This document shows positions 7,601 through 16,358 of a stretch of DNA of 64,000 bases, one piece after another. The position numbers and the translations under genes were made by a program. How positions within the stretch are numbered: the stretch's first letter is position 1; each line of letters starts with the position of its first letter. The notes beneath the pieces were generated by a model that made no database searches, had not been told where the DNA came from, and was given only the letters and a program-made list of their open reading frames with translations. The stretch comes from Flavobacterium pisciphilum (GTDB lineage Bacteria; Bacteroidota; Bacteroidia; Flavobacteriales; Flavobacteriaceae): positions 1,674,001 through 1,738,000 of the forward strand of contig NZ_JAJJMO010000001.1 of the NCBI RefSeq assembly GCF_020905345.1, written 5' to 3'.

Positions 7601-10534
7601 TAGATCATTCCAAAGACCTTTATTTCGAGCCTCTTGACTATTTTCTTTCAGCCATGTATCGACTTGGTTTTTATTAATAAGTTCATTCTCATTGCTTAAG
7701 TGATAGGGATCCGAATAGGTTGGAAATTGATAATTTTTATTATTGTCTATTTTATAGTTTTTTACATTTTCCTGAGTAAGGTTTCCTTTAATTGAAGGGG
7801 AATAACCTCTAAAAACCTTGTCTACTAAACGATTTGTAACAGGACAAAGGAATTCTTCACCAGCAATTTCAAATTGTGTTTTTTCTAAAAAATTTAATTT
7901 ATACCCGGTACTATCAGCAGTAAGGATTTTTTCTTGGAGAGTGCGCCATATTTTTTCTAATAATTCATTAAGTTGATCCTCTCTTTCTGTTGTTATTTCA
8001 TCTTTATCACACCAGCCTAATCCCGCACATATCAATAGAACTAATCTTGATTGAACAATTGAATTTGGGTTATAAGGCGCCCATTTTGCACCAACAGCAT
8101 CAGAATTAGATGGGTGAATTAATTGCGAGCGATAAAATTTTGAGGTGAAAGACCACATTCCGTCGTCAAAGAAAAAATGAAATTTATACCTCAAGATATA
8201 GTCAGCTGCAATTTTTAGTAAACTTTGCCATTCATTTGTTGTAATATTTAAAGTGCTTGCTATTTGTGGTAAAATAATATTTTCCAGATCAGGATAAACA
8301 ATATTAACTAAACCAAGATTTTCAAGAGATCGCTCTCTTGGAATTCTTCTGGCAAACTGATCATAAAGTAAAGATTTTGCATAAGTTTCATTTTCAGTTC
8401 TTATATTGTTACCTTTTGCACTCTTAAAAAAAAGTGTTTTGAAATCCTCTTTTTCCTTGATATAATCAATAATTTCTCTCCAAGTTGTTCGACTGTTTTG
8501 CAGTGTTTGTGAACCGCCATTATTTATGTCATTATTAATTTTATTAATTCTTTCTTGAGTATCTTTTTTCAAAAATATAGGTACTTTCTCTAATTGATCG
8601 ACAAGATATGCTCTTTCCTCAATAAGTTCTTGTTGAGTTCTATCTGTTTGGTTACTTTTTAATTTTTTTAATAAAAAGTGATAAGTTTGATACCTAATCC
8701 AATCACTTTCACTGTCAATATTTATTAACGCAGATATTTTAGCAGTTCCTTGTCTGCTATCTGTGAAGGATATATATTTTCTACCTTTATATAAAGTTTT
8801 TGAAGTAATGTTTTTAGCATCTTGAGTTTGATCTAAAACAATATCCGATAAGATTCTATTTGTAAAAGCAGACGAAATTCTGAAATGTATAGGATATTCA
8901 TTTTGATTTCTGCATTGAGGACAATGACTATCATCAGTCATTAGAAAATCGTCACCAGTTATTAGGTCATTATTTTCTGAAATTGAAAAAGGGAAAAGGT
9001 TTTGATTTCTAATATTGTCAATATTTTTATTTGCAATGAATCTCACTATGTTTCCAACCCTAGGAGTTTGTTCATTCTCATCTTTTTCTTCGGTTTCTTC
9101 ATTTTCGATATTAAAAGCATCATAGCCGTTACTAACTTTTTGATTTATTTTGTCTTTACCATACTTTCCTTTTGTCCTTTCACCTTCTAGCATCATAGTT
9201 CCACAGCTTCTACAAGCTATTAACTCTAATAGTGGATACTTACAGCTACATTTATTAGCAGTAATTGTAAACATTGTTCCCAGTGCTTTTTCAGGTTTAT
9301 TTTCTTTGTGTTTGTTACATTTTAAATTAGTACAAACATATACTCCGCCAATTCCTCGGGTGAAAAAATGCCCCCTTGTAGGTAATAAATTTTCAGATTT
9401 GATTTTTTGATCTGCAAGGAGATCTATAGCTTCTAGTTGTTTATATTTATCTTTAATATTTAGTTTTTTACCTATTTCTTCTAAACCTAATCCTGGAGAG
9501 TTTAGAAATTCATTTCTCAAAAGTTTAATATTGTTTTGAGAAAGATGAGTAGATAAATTAGGAATATCATTATCCGCAATTTGATTATTTACTCTTTTTC
9601 CTTGTATGATTTCTATTTGATCTATAGATATACCACATAGATCAGACATGAATTTTTTAAGAATGTCAGTATTTCCATTACCAACTGTTGCAGAGGTAAT
9701 CGCAAATCTAATATTTGATATATCTACCTCAAATGCAGAAATAACTCGACGAATCAACAAGGCCATTTCTACGGCTTTAGATCCGGTTAAAGTGTGCGCT
9801 TCGTCAAGTAATATCCACCTTAGTTTTCCTTTTGATTTTTCAAGAATTGGTACATCCGCATTTCTTACCAACATATATTCTAACATAGTTGGATTAGTAA
9901 ATAAAATTTGTGGAGGAGTATCTCTTATTTGTTCCCTTGAAATGAGTTCAGGAATTTTCTTTTTCTTTTTTTCACTGTTATTTTCTTTATTAGGAGTATC
10001 TCCAGTTAAAAGAGCGTATTTAATACCATCGAGAGAAGAACACCAAGCATGCATTCTTTTTCGTTGACTTGTAATTAATGCATTTAGTGGATATAGAAAA
10101 ATAGCGTTAATTCCAATCTGGTCTTTACAATTTTCGTAAATATCATGTAACACAGGCAACATGAAACATTCTGTTTTACCTGATCCTGTGCCTGTTGTTA
10201 CTGCTATGGATTTTTTTTGTTTTAGTAATGTATTCCAACTTTTTACTTGATGTTTATAAGGATGTCTTTCTTTTGGAAATTGAAAATCTTTGTCTTTAAT
10301 AGAATCCAATGCCTGAATAAATTTTTGCTGAAATACAATATTGGTTTCTCCAAATTTTAGTTTGTCTTGTTCCCAGGGAAATGTGCCTTGAAATATAGGA
10401 TCGGCCATTATTGGCTCTTCAAAAAGTAAATGCTTAAAATAATCTTGCATTTCCTTATCTCCGGTTGCCCAAAGAGAAAGAATGGCATCAGTTAATCTAT
10501 TCTCTGTTTTAGTATAAAATTCTTGAAAGTTCAT
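4628..10534 (-). CDS. druE: DruE-like very large DEAD/DEAH helicase with DUF1998-type C-terminus (Druantia type III)
   Basis: This is a 1968-aa superfamily 2 helicase. The sequence shows Walker A TGTGSGKT (114-121), a DEAH box (LLDEAH, about 242-247), a SAT motif (ITSATVG), a motif V-like MGVDIGG, and arginine-finger motif VI QRTGRAGRR (about 1050). Zinc-ribbon-like Cys pairs occur near 443 (CRSCG), 535 (CPQC), 1325-1345 (CKNCG, CPKC) and 1440 (CLDCG). A CxxxCTRCL cluster near 1575-1585 is typical of DUF1998 regions. A further roughly 380 residues at the C-terminus have no motif I know. Size, helicase/DUF1998 layout and the roughly 1000-aa partner directly upstream match Druantia type III, a two-gene anti-phage system. 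DISARM DrmA is much shorter and has a different partner set. It starts 6 bp after the druH stop. The mechanism of Druantia is not settled. Confidence 0.82.
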   Translation of the reverse strand: MNFQEFYTKTENRLTDAILSLWATGDKEMQDYFKHLLFEEPIMADPIFQGTFPWEQDKLKFGETNIVFQQKFIQALDSIKDKDFQFPKERHPYKHQVKSWNTLLKQKKSIAVTTGTGSGKTECFMLPVLHDIYENCKDQIGINAIFLYPLNALITSQRKRMHAWCSSLDGIKYALLTGDTPNKENNSEKKKKKIPELISREQIRDTPPQILFTNPTMLEYMLVRNADVPILEKSKGKLRWILLDEAHTLTGSKAVEMALLIRRVISAFEVDISNIRFAITSATVGNGNTDILKKFMSDLCGISIDQIEIIQGKRVNNQIADNDIPNLSTHLSQNNIKLLRNEFLNSPGLGLEEIGKKLNIKDKYKQLEAIDLLADQKIKSENLLPTRGHFFTRGIGGVYVCTNLKCNKHKENKPEKALGTMFTITANKCSCKYPLLELIACRSCGTMMLEGERTKGKYGKDKINQKVSNGYDAFNIENEETEEKDENEQTPRVGNIVRFIANKNIDNIRNQNLFPFSISENNDLITGDDFLMTDDSHCPQCRNQNEYPIHFRISSAFTNRILSDIVLDQTQDAKNITSKTLYKGRKYISFTDSRQGTAKISALINIDSESDWIRYQTYHFLLKKLKSNQTDRTQQELIEERAYLVDQLEKVPIFLKKDTQERINKINNDINNGGSQTLQNSRTTWREIIDYIKEKEDFKTLFFKSAKGNNIRTENETYAKSLLYDQFARRIPRERSLENLGLVNIVYPDLENIILPQIASTLNITTNEWQSLLKIAADYILRYKFHFFFDDGMWSFTSKFYRSQLIHPSNSDAVGAKWAPYNPNSIVQSRLVLLICAGLGWCDKDEITTEREDQLNELLEKIWRTLQEKILTADSTGYKLNFLEKTQFEIAGEEFLCPVTNRLVDKVFRGYSPSIKGNLTQENVKNYKIDNNKNYQFPTYSDPYHLSNENELINKNQVDTWLKENSQEARNKGLWNDLHERIFDFGKLYLAGEHSAQQSKKRLKELEQQFETGEINILSCSTTMEMGVDIGGISAVVMSNVPPMPANYLQRTGRAGRRAENKSLALTFCSPNPIGLRTMNNPKWALEHKIAPPILAFDSKTIITRHVNSFMFGVFIRQQDNENKGLNIKENIDKFFFNGNPTIAENFLNFLENKNITEYDNQLIYLVKGTPLSNCSPKQLKIIVTKNFKKIILGIKKQKEGYENNLKELAKDFGDNSPAYKAVNYRKGQFFQKFVLGYLSEENFLPNAGLPTGIVDFEKLTISDITAKNNDKLKSNPSYPIARALTEFAPGNNILIDGLNYKSSGIIMKNNWGNTAERTTLQACKNCGYQRTIEFGKIKGNCPKCDNADSFIGIDLGDHKGNYTELVEPAGFSIDLYSTPTRVISEKSKPQYLEPLLLNIEPWKAEQNSFIDFRSNSEEDTEILFYNTGDGEGYSLCLDCGKVETTNEKLNGHSRLRGGKNGEGERACTATNIRDHIILGSKFKTDFTEIRLKKADNSFVNDKKLAYSLGVIFTKALAEHLAIEESELGFGIKKYNSYRTIFIYDTAKGGAGYASQFSMYTKEILEQALKVLSNCECQNACTRCLIDRSTQWHIENLDRLIAVDWLSSAITNQLPVELVSANHNINSIFGSLNDEIKSLNYHYGIKEINIHVSDKISDWEIDNLDWLENLKRDRIKINLIIEGEIKYVNNQEKLSIYLLSHNYNLKKGNNYRILDYSLHLSLVLENHKKIGFISKSNYVNLDSVWVDNFDNKQYKIEEMIIPEYSSFIMPNFDSSNLYELKIQSIQRGTQSNNLAKIVLDNLGNSSDFISKIKDRNFNVSYFDKFNQSEFSMRLMLQFIDQLKDLCSITISELTVHLEKTGFKNFNYPEFIVHNYKEYEDYIYDLDELSSNFSFKITANDEARLPHYRIFQFTSDDMSFTIRIDGGIAHGLKPLERLSSQEMTLENQIFEIRKDVTHDIIYNISIDNY

Positions 10535-10540
10535 AATTTT

Positions 10541-13500
10541 TTAAGTGTTTTTCAATACGTGTAGTATTGTCTTAGTGTAAAACTCGGGATTCAAATACTG
10601 ACTATATTGTATATTTCGACGGATATTTTCTCTGAAATCATTTCCACCCCATAAAGAAAGTTCGTTTTGTATATTGCTAATCGATTCTGCAACAGCAATA
10701 GGGGATTTTAGTAACAATTTTACAGGTATATGATCGTCGATAGTTATGTTATAATCATTTGTGATTTTTGGAGTCAATTGAGGAAGCTCTTTAAGAACTC
10801 TTTCTCCAAGTTGAGCTCTTAATTCACGAATATCACTATACATAATGTTTGGGTTTTGAATATTTTCTCCCATTATGAATTTTAATATATCATTAAATTC
10901 ATTCTCTTGCATATATTTTGATAATATTCCAAGAATATTATCAAAATATTGACCATTGTATGATTCATTCAATTTATTTAATGCCGTTTCCCAATCATTC
11001 TTTTTTACCCAATGAAAGCATATACCTAGATCTTGTTCCATCTCTGTAATTTGTCTTTGGATGAAATCATTAATATCATATTGATTAATGCCCAAATAGA
11101 AAAAAGCTTTAGAAGCAACTTCTGAACTTCTCGAAATTGATCTTAATTGGTCAAATGTTGAAAAAGGTAAATCGTGTTTTACACATATATTAAAATAGGC
11201 AAGTAATCGATTCCATATATCATCATCGAAGTTTCGTTCAGAAAATTCAGCATGATAATTTTTAATTCTTTCATTTTTATCTGTACCAACGAAGGTTTGA
11301 TCTGTATTAACGAAACGCGGCATTAATTGAGATTCTTTTTTCTTTGATGAAATTATGATAAATTGATTAAGAATATCGTTTTTAGGAATTTTATAACCTT
11401 CTTCATTTTTTGATAGTGGTATTAACTCAATAAGTTCAGATGAACAATTTAGCGGAACAGCGTATATTTCAAGTTCATCATCAGAATTAAATAATGACAG
11501 ATTTCTTTCAAACTGATTTTCGACATTTAGAGTATGACTAAAACCCGAAATTTCATAAACAATTGACTTTTTACCTTCTATAAGTTCAATTTGAACTTTG
11601 TTTTTGTAATCCATTGCATCGGCTAAATAATACAAACGAACTATTTCATTTTTTAAATCTATAATTGGATACGAAACTTCTTTTATCTCTTTAGTGATTT
11701 TTACATCAGATTTTAATCTGTTTTTTATACTTATAACTGTTCCAGAATTTTGAGAACTTAAAATTCTGAGACCATACAAATTTGAAATAGACAACTTCTG
11801 ACCTTCTGGAACTATATTGCCATTCCTATCTATAATAGTCATTCCTTGAAAAGGAGATTCTAACTCAAAATATAATTTTTTTTGATTTACTTCTCCTATA
11901 TTTCCTTTTAATCCCGTAGGTATTTTTAAAGAATGGTTGTTTATTTTTAGGAAATAATTATTGTTTTTCTTTTCAAGATCAAAAATAGTTGATTGGTACA
12001 GAGTGAAAATTAAGGAATCAATATTTTTTACTTCGAGCTTCGAAAATTCAATAGATTTGGTGATATATTTGATTTGAAAATCTCCAATATTAAAAAACAT
12101 ATCATAAGCTACAAGATTGTCTTTTTCTATTTTAATATCAATACAACCGAGAGGTATATATTTAAGATTTAACAGTTCTTCCCAAATTGTATTTGAATTG
12201 TGTTTTTTTATCCAAATTTTAAATTTATTTTCAGGGAGTCTGTGGTTGTTTTCATCATAAATTATAATAATCGGTTTTCTTTGTACGATAACCATACTTC
12301 CTTTTATTATCCATTTTGGTTTTTGACTTACGATAGTCCAGTCAAAAGAGTTTACATCACTAAGATATTTTAGTTTTTTCTCCTCATTGTTAATCTCTAC
12401 TTCGCCTTCAAATTCTAACCAGGATAATATAATATTATGAAGGGAGATTTTCAAAGATGGTAAGTTACTATTCCAATATTCTGGAAAAAGTATAGATGCT
12501 TCTTTATTAGACGCACTATTTCCTTTTATTAGTCGCCATTCGTTGTCTGAGTGTTTTGACCATAAAGTTGGCTCATATAAGTTGGGAAGAGTTTGGATGA
12601 AATCAAGTACTTCTGCTTTTTCACCATCACGAATGACATAAACATAAGGGAACGCATTTTCCCCATCCCATTCTTGATTTTGTAATTGATATCTGTCAGT
12701 TTTATAAATTCCGTTTGTCATTTTTCGAAACTTGCATATCAATTCATCGTTTAGATAAAATTGATACTCTTTTTCTGTAGCATCAAATCCTAAAATATTG
12801 GATAGTGACTCTGAAGTATATTTGTCAGCAAACCCAAGTCGTAGATGTATAGAAATAGTATCATTTTTAAAACTTAAAATCCAGTAATTTTTTGGTTTAG
12901 ATAGCCGTTCTTTTTGATTAAGAGTACTTTTTCTTAATTTTAATTTACTAGTAATATTGGTTAAAACTTCATCAGAATTTAACAGGTCATCGTAAATGTT
13001 TTCGTCATTAAGAATTGATTTTACTATTTCAAAGCAATTTTCATAAATAATATCATTTTGACCTAATTTTGGAAGAAGATTGGTAATCTGTGGTTTAAAC
13101 ATAAAATCTTCCATAATTTCCGGCTGTTCTTCTAAAACAGCAAGCAAGAAATTTTGATAATTACCTTGATTCTCTACAATATGTGCTAATGGAAGTCCAC
13201 CTTGTAGAAGTAAGGTTCTGAAAAATAGAGTGTTTTGTTTAGTTATCCATTTGATACCTAACATTTGTGCACCCTTAATTCCAAGTTTATAGTATTGCTC
13301 GCTTGTTAAATCAAAAGAGGTATTTATTGCTATTGAATTTAAAACTTCTTGTTTGCTTAGTTTGCCTCCATTATAATTATTCTTCCACCACTGTGCATAA
13401 TAGAGCGTAACATCTCTAGGGTCAATGCGAGATGGTCTCGCTGTTCTAAGCTCTATTACAAGCTTCTCATAATCATTATTGCTCAACATGTATTTCCAAA

Positions 13501-13561
13501 GAGGCCTTCCGTCGTGCTTCGGTAAATTATTTTTTAGAAGTAAAGTAGAAAAGAAGCTCAT
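10541..13561 (-). CDS. druH: DruH-like protein of Druantia type III defence
   Basis: This 1006-aa protein has no enzyme motif that I recognise. The N-terminal segment contains DPRDVTLYYAQWWKNNY (about 47-63), which fits my memory of the DruH family, and a helical region follows to about 200. The middle (about 210-720) is predicted by eye to be rich in beta strands. The C-terminal 250 residues are helical again. No signal peptide, membrane helix, Walker motif or Cys cluster is visible. The assignment rests mainly on its size and on being co-transcribed 6 bp upstream of a DruE-like helicase with no other large partner, which is the two-gene layout of Druantia type III. The start is the ATG at 13559-13561. 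The upstream 990 bp is non-coding and must hold the promoter. Confidence 0.75.
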   Translation of the reverse strand: MSFFSTLLLKNNLPKHDGRPLWKYMLSNNDYEKLVIELRTARPSRIDPRDVTLYYAQWWKNNYNGGKLSKQEVLNSIAINTSFDLTSEQYYKLGIKGAQMLGIKWITKQNTLFFRTLLLQGGLPLAHIVENQGNYQNFLLAVLEEQPEIMEDFMFKPQITNLLPKLGQNDIIYENCFEIVKSILNDENIYDDLLNSDEVLTNITSKLKLRKSTLNQKERLSKPKNYWILSFKNDTISIHLRLGFADKYTSESLSNILGFDATEKEYQFYLNDELICKFRKMTNGIYKTDRYQLQNQEWDGENAFPYVYVIRDGEKAEVLDFIQTLPNLYEPTLWSKHSDNEWRLIKGNSASNKEASILFPEYWNSNLPSLKISLHNIILSWLEFEGEVEINNEEKKLKYLSDVNSFDWTIVSQKPKWIIKGSMVIVQRKPIIIIYDENNHRLPENKFKIWIKKHNSNTIWEELLNLKYIPLGCIDIKIEKDNLVAYDMFFNIGDFQIKYITKSIEFSKLEVKNIDSLIFTLYQSTIFDLEKKNNNYFLKINNHSLKIPTGLKGNIGEVNQKKLYFELESPFQGMTIIDRNGNIVPEGQKLSISNLYGLRILSSQNSGTVISIKNRLKSDVKITKEIKEVSYPIIDLKNEIVRLYYLADAMDYKNKVQIELIEGKKSIVYEISGFSHTLNVENQFERNLSLFNSDDELEIYAVPLNCSSELIELIPLSKNEEGYKIPKNDILNQFIIISSKKKESQLMPRFVNTDQTFVGTDKNERIKNYHAEFSERNFDDDIWNRLLAYFNICVKHDLPFSTFDQLRSISRSSEVASKAFFYLGINQYDINDFIQRQITEMEQDLGICFHWVKKNDWETALNKLNESYNGQYFDNILGILSKYMQENEFNDILKFIMGENIQNPNIMYSDIRELRAQLGERVLKELPQLTPKITNDYNITIDDHIPVKLLLKSPIAVAESISNIQNELSLWGGNDFRENIRRNIQYSQYLNPEFYTKTILHVLKNT

Positions 13562-14550
13562 GAATAATTTATTTTAATTTATTCGACAAAGTTTAAAAGC
13601 CTTTGTGCATTTTAAGTACATAGCAATAATCATGTTTCTATTTGTAATTTATTTGGTGCTTTCAACTTTCATATTATTTTGTGAATCAGAGTAGATTTGT
13701 AACTATAACATATTATGCAATTCTTTTAATTACGAAACTAATGGTTAAAATATAATGTATTTTACGGTTTTCCATATTTGAATTAAATCAGTTATATTTT
13801 AAAGAAGAATATTGGGATGTAATTAAATCATTTTTTTATTAAGAATTATCAACATGTTTATAACATGGTAAAATCAGGTAATTCTACGTAGCCTAAATTG
13901 TACAGTTAATTAATATTTAGATTGTACATATGAAAAAGTATAGATATAGTTAATTTTCCACTCTCAAAGAAATATCAGCTAAATCTCTTTAAGTTTTTGA
14001 ATAATTCTAAATTTTTACTGTTTTCTAAAACTTTAGATTGTATAAAAGTTTTACTAATGAGAAAATTAAAATACAAGTTTATAAAAATGTTGCTACGAAC
14101 GCAGATTGGGATTTTTAAGGAGAGAGTATAAAAAGTAACTTATCAAATATGAGAGTAGAAAGAAATTACATTTGGAGTCCTAGTAAAATTACAGAATAAT
14201 ACAGCTTTTAACTTTGAGTTAAAAAAAGATTTTAATGATGGAATAATTAAAGAATTGTTAGATAGACTTTTCAATCTATTCAATGTGAAGAAGACCAATG
14301 ACAATTCAGCATTCTATAATATTTGAATTATTTAACAAATATAATCCTGCGTGGCTATCTATGTTTTGGGAGAGATCTAAAAAAAAGAAAATAACGTAGT
14401 TGTCCATTTATAATCTATTTTGATTTACCTTATACAATAATAATGCTTATAAGATAACTTCTATTTCGTTTTTGCAAAACGTTCTTATTTAGTAAAATTT
14501 CTGCACTAGATTATTTTTGTAGAAAATGATAACAGAATCTTGGAAACAAC
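13562..14550. other. 990-bp AT-rich spacer upstream of druH
   Basis: No intact gene is seen. The part next to druH presumably carries its promoter. Two TTGTACA copies about 27 bp apart lie near 13895-13930, one followed by TATG, and could be binding sites or chance. The right part, about 14150-14400, has short overlapping reading frames that look like a broken gene and are listed separately. The spacer is much more AT-rich than coding DNA on either side. Confidence 0.6.
14159..14399 (+). pseudogene. Possible remnant of a small gene, broken by a frameshift
   Basis: Two overlapping open frames read like one protein split by a +1 shift. The first, from 14159 to the stop at 14324-14326, has no ATG and encodes a segment with NFELKKDFNDGIIKELL and DRLFNLFNVKKTN. 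The second, from the ATG at 14298 to the stop at 14397-14399, encodes 33 residues ending FELFNKYNPAWLSMFWERS. Amino-acid composition is protein-like (amphipathic helix, Trp/Phe cluster), but no family is recognised. It may equally be random AT-rich sequence. Confidence 0.25.
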
Positions 14551-14799
14551 TTATTCTTTATCTAAAAGAAACTCGAAATTAAATAATTCTGAAGGATGTA
14601 TATTTAAGCCTTTTGAAAGTTGTAGTACTGATGAGAGTTGAATGTTGGTTTCTCCTTTTTCAATTTTACTAATATCACTATGATCTAGGTCACATCTTTG
14701 GGATAATTGCCTATAACTTAATTTTTTTGCTGTTCGAAATTTTCCCAATTGCTTTCCAAATAATATTTGAAAATCTTTTTTGTCATGACTGTTACTCAT
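14551..14799 (-). CDS. XRE-family helix-turn-helix regulator
   Basis: This is a small cro/CI-type DNA-binding protein of about 82 aa from the internal Met that starts MSNSHDKKDF. A longer 89-aa reading from 14820 is possible, but its first seven residues look non-coding. The HTH spans about residues 13-68 of the short form, with SYRQLSQRCDLDHSDISKIE as the helix-turn-helix core and a GETNIQLSSVLQLSKGL follow-on. It is a stand-alone gene on the same strand as druH-druE but almost 1 kb upstream of them. A role in controlling the island is possible but not shown by the sequence. Such single-domain regulators are common on Bacteroidota mobile islands. Confidence 0.85.
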   Translation of the reverse strand: MSNSHDKKDFQILFGKQLGKFRTAKKLSYRQLSQRCDLDHSDISKIEKGETNIQLSSVLQLSKGLNIHPSELFNFEFLLDKE

Positions 14800-14946
14800 T
14801 GTTAGTAGTTGAATAAGCAATTTCCGTAGTTTTATGAAAAATATTATGGGTTTTTAAACCCACAATACTTTTTAATATATTTGTTTTTAATTATTAAATT
14901 TGCGATTCTTCATATAAAAACATTTGAAGCATTCGCTTTGAATCTC

Positions 14947-15052
14947 GCTCTTGAAAACTGGTAATTTTTGCAACGAGATGATAAGTAAGATGCTCACACT
15001 TTATGGCGTGGGCTCACTTATTGTTGCGTGGGTATACCAGTACCTCAAGAGC
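14947..15052 (+). other. Long imperfect inverted repeat, possible structured RNA or recombination site
   Basis: Outer arms are 14947-14963 (GCTCTTGAAAACTGGTA) and 15035-15052 (TACCAGTACCTCAAGAGC), which pair over about 15 bases with a small bulge. Nested inside, GCAAC (14970-14974) pairs with GTTGC (15023-15027) and ATAAGT (14981-14986) with ACTTAT (15016-15021). The hexamer GCTCAC also occurs twice in the loop. The result is a stem of about 100 nt, more GC-rich than its surroundings and free of reading frames. The strand is not determined; plus is given because the next gene lies on plus. Confidence 0.55.
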
Positions 15053-15298
15053 AGTAAGCTGAGTTCCATGCCATTTTTTTTGGTACTAATTCTCCGCTTA
15101 TATTCTTAGCGTTCCCCCTTCATTTTTCCTAGTCTCGCATTTAGTTAAATATCTAACCAAAACTATCTGCTTATGAATTAACTTTTAAAGTCATTTTTAC
15201 TGCCTGCATTGTCATGATCTTATTTTGAATTAGTTACTTGTATAGTTGTAGGCTTTTAAAAAGGAAGAATTACTCAGGGCTTTATTAGAGCCAAAAAA

Positions 15299-15335
15299 AG
15301 CTCTCTAACCGGTCGCCAAACTAGCATAGAGAGCT
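15299..15335 (+). promoter_or_regulatory. Perfect 9-bp hairpin in the putative leader of the SusC-like remnant
   Basis: AGCTCTCTA (15299-15307) and TAGAGAGCT (15327-15335) form a perfect stem around a 19-nt loop containing CCGGTCGCC. It sits 45 bp before the ATG of the SusC-like remnant and has no T-run directly after it, so it looks like a leader element rather than a terminator. The 14821-15379 gap holds this hairpin, the long inverted repeat listed separately, and no genes. Confidence 0.5.
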
Positions 15336-15379
15336 GAATTAATAAAAACTTTCGTTTCAAATTAACTAATCCCAAAATT

Positions 15380-16358
15380 ATGAAAACTATTTCATTGAAC
15401 AAAGGGTTGGCGGCACTATGGTATCCGTTTATTTTCGGGTTCTACCTCTTTTGCACACCAGCCTTAGCGCGGAATACCTTATTCTCTAATTCACAACAGC
15501 AAACACAGGTGAGCGGTATTGTAACTGATGGTACAAACCCTCTTCCAGGTGTGAGTATTTCGGTTAAAAACCAGAGAAACACTGTCGTCACAGACTTTGA
15601 TGGTAAATTTACCATAACAGTATCACCTGATGCGAATCTAATTTTTACGTATATCGGTTTTAAAAACATTGAAATTCCAGTTGCCCGACGTTTACTAATC
15701 AATGTGCAGATGGAGCAAGATCAGACTACTCTTCAGGAAGTCAAAATTAATGCAGGCTATTATTCTGTCAGGGAAAGTGAACGTACTGGTAGTATAGTGA
15801 AAATTAAAGCCGGAGATTTCGATAAACAACCCGTCAACAATCCTTTAGCTGTAATGCAGGGACGTATGGCGGGAGTAAACATCACTCAAAACACAGGAGT
15901 GCCGGGCGGCGGCTTTAATATTCAGATTCGCGGTCTTAATAGTATTCGCGGTGACGGAAATGATCCATTGTACATTGTAAACGGGGTTCCATATTCATCA
16001 CAGTCGTTGGGAGATCCGACCGTTTCGGCATCTGCTATTTCCGGTGTTACAAATCCGCTGAACAATTTAAATGTATCGGACATAGAAAGTATTGAGGTAT
16101 TGAAAGATGCAGATGCAACAGCAATCTAAGGCTCTCGCGGGGCAAATGGTGTGGTGCTGATCACAACAAAAAAAGGAAGATCAGGAGAAACTCGTTTTAA
16201 TTTCAATGCATTTACTACAGTCGGCAAAGTGGCAAGAAAAATGGATTTAATGCAGACCAACCAGTATTTGGCGATGCGTGCAGAAGCTTTTGCTAATGAT
16301 GACATCACTGAATATCCTGAAGGTGCTTACGATATTAACGGGACTTGGGATCAAAGAA
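15380..16358 (+). pseudogene. SusC/RagA-like TonB-linked outer-membrane receptor, truncated and with a nonsense codon
   Basis: The N-terminal third of a SusC-type receptor is clear. It has a signal peptide, a carboxypeptidase-like repeat domain (QVSGIVTDGTNPLPGVSISV, about 41-60), and a plug domain with IQIRGLNSIRGDGNDPLYIVNG and SIEVLKDADATAI. At 16127-16129 an in-frame TAA replaces the Tyr codon of the usual DATAIYGSRGANGV motif. The same frame continues past it with GSRGANGVVLITTKKG. Homology stops abruptly near 16358 after NGTWDQRN, where a reverse-oriented integrase fragment begins. The whole beta-barrel (about 700 residues) is missing and no SusD partner follows, so it cannot make a working receptor. 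Confidence 0.88.

Noticed and set aside
9648..10067. 139-aa plus-strand frame and others opposite druE
   Set aside because: They lie antisense inside the helicase, with composition typical of shadows (Phe/Leu/Ser-rich).
4628..10534. DISARM DrmA or a BREX/Zorya helicase
   Set aside because: Those helicases are shorter and come with other partners (DrmB, PglX, ZorA/B) not found here. The nearly 2000-aa size plus a single roughly 1000-aa partner fits Druantia III better.
15442..15702. Minus-strand open frame opposite the SusC-like remnant
   Set aside because: It is antisense to a clearly recognisable receptor sequence and has no features of its own.
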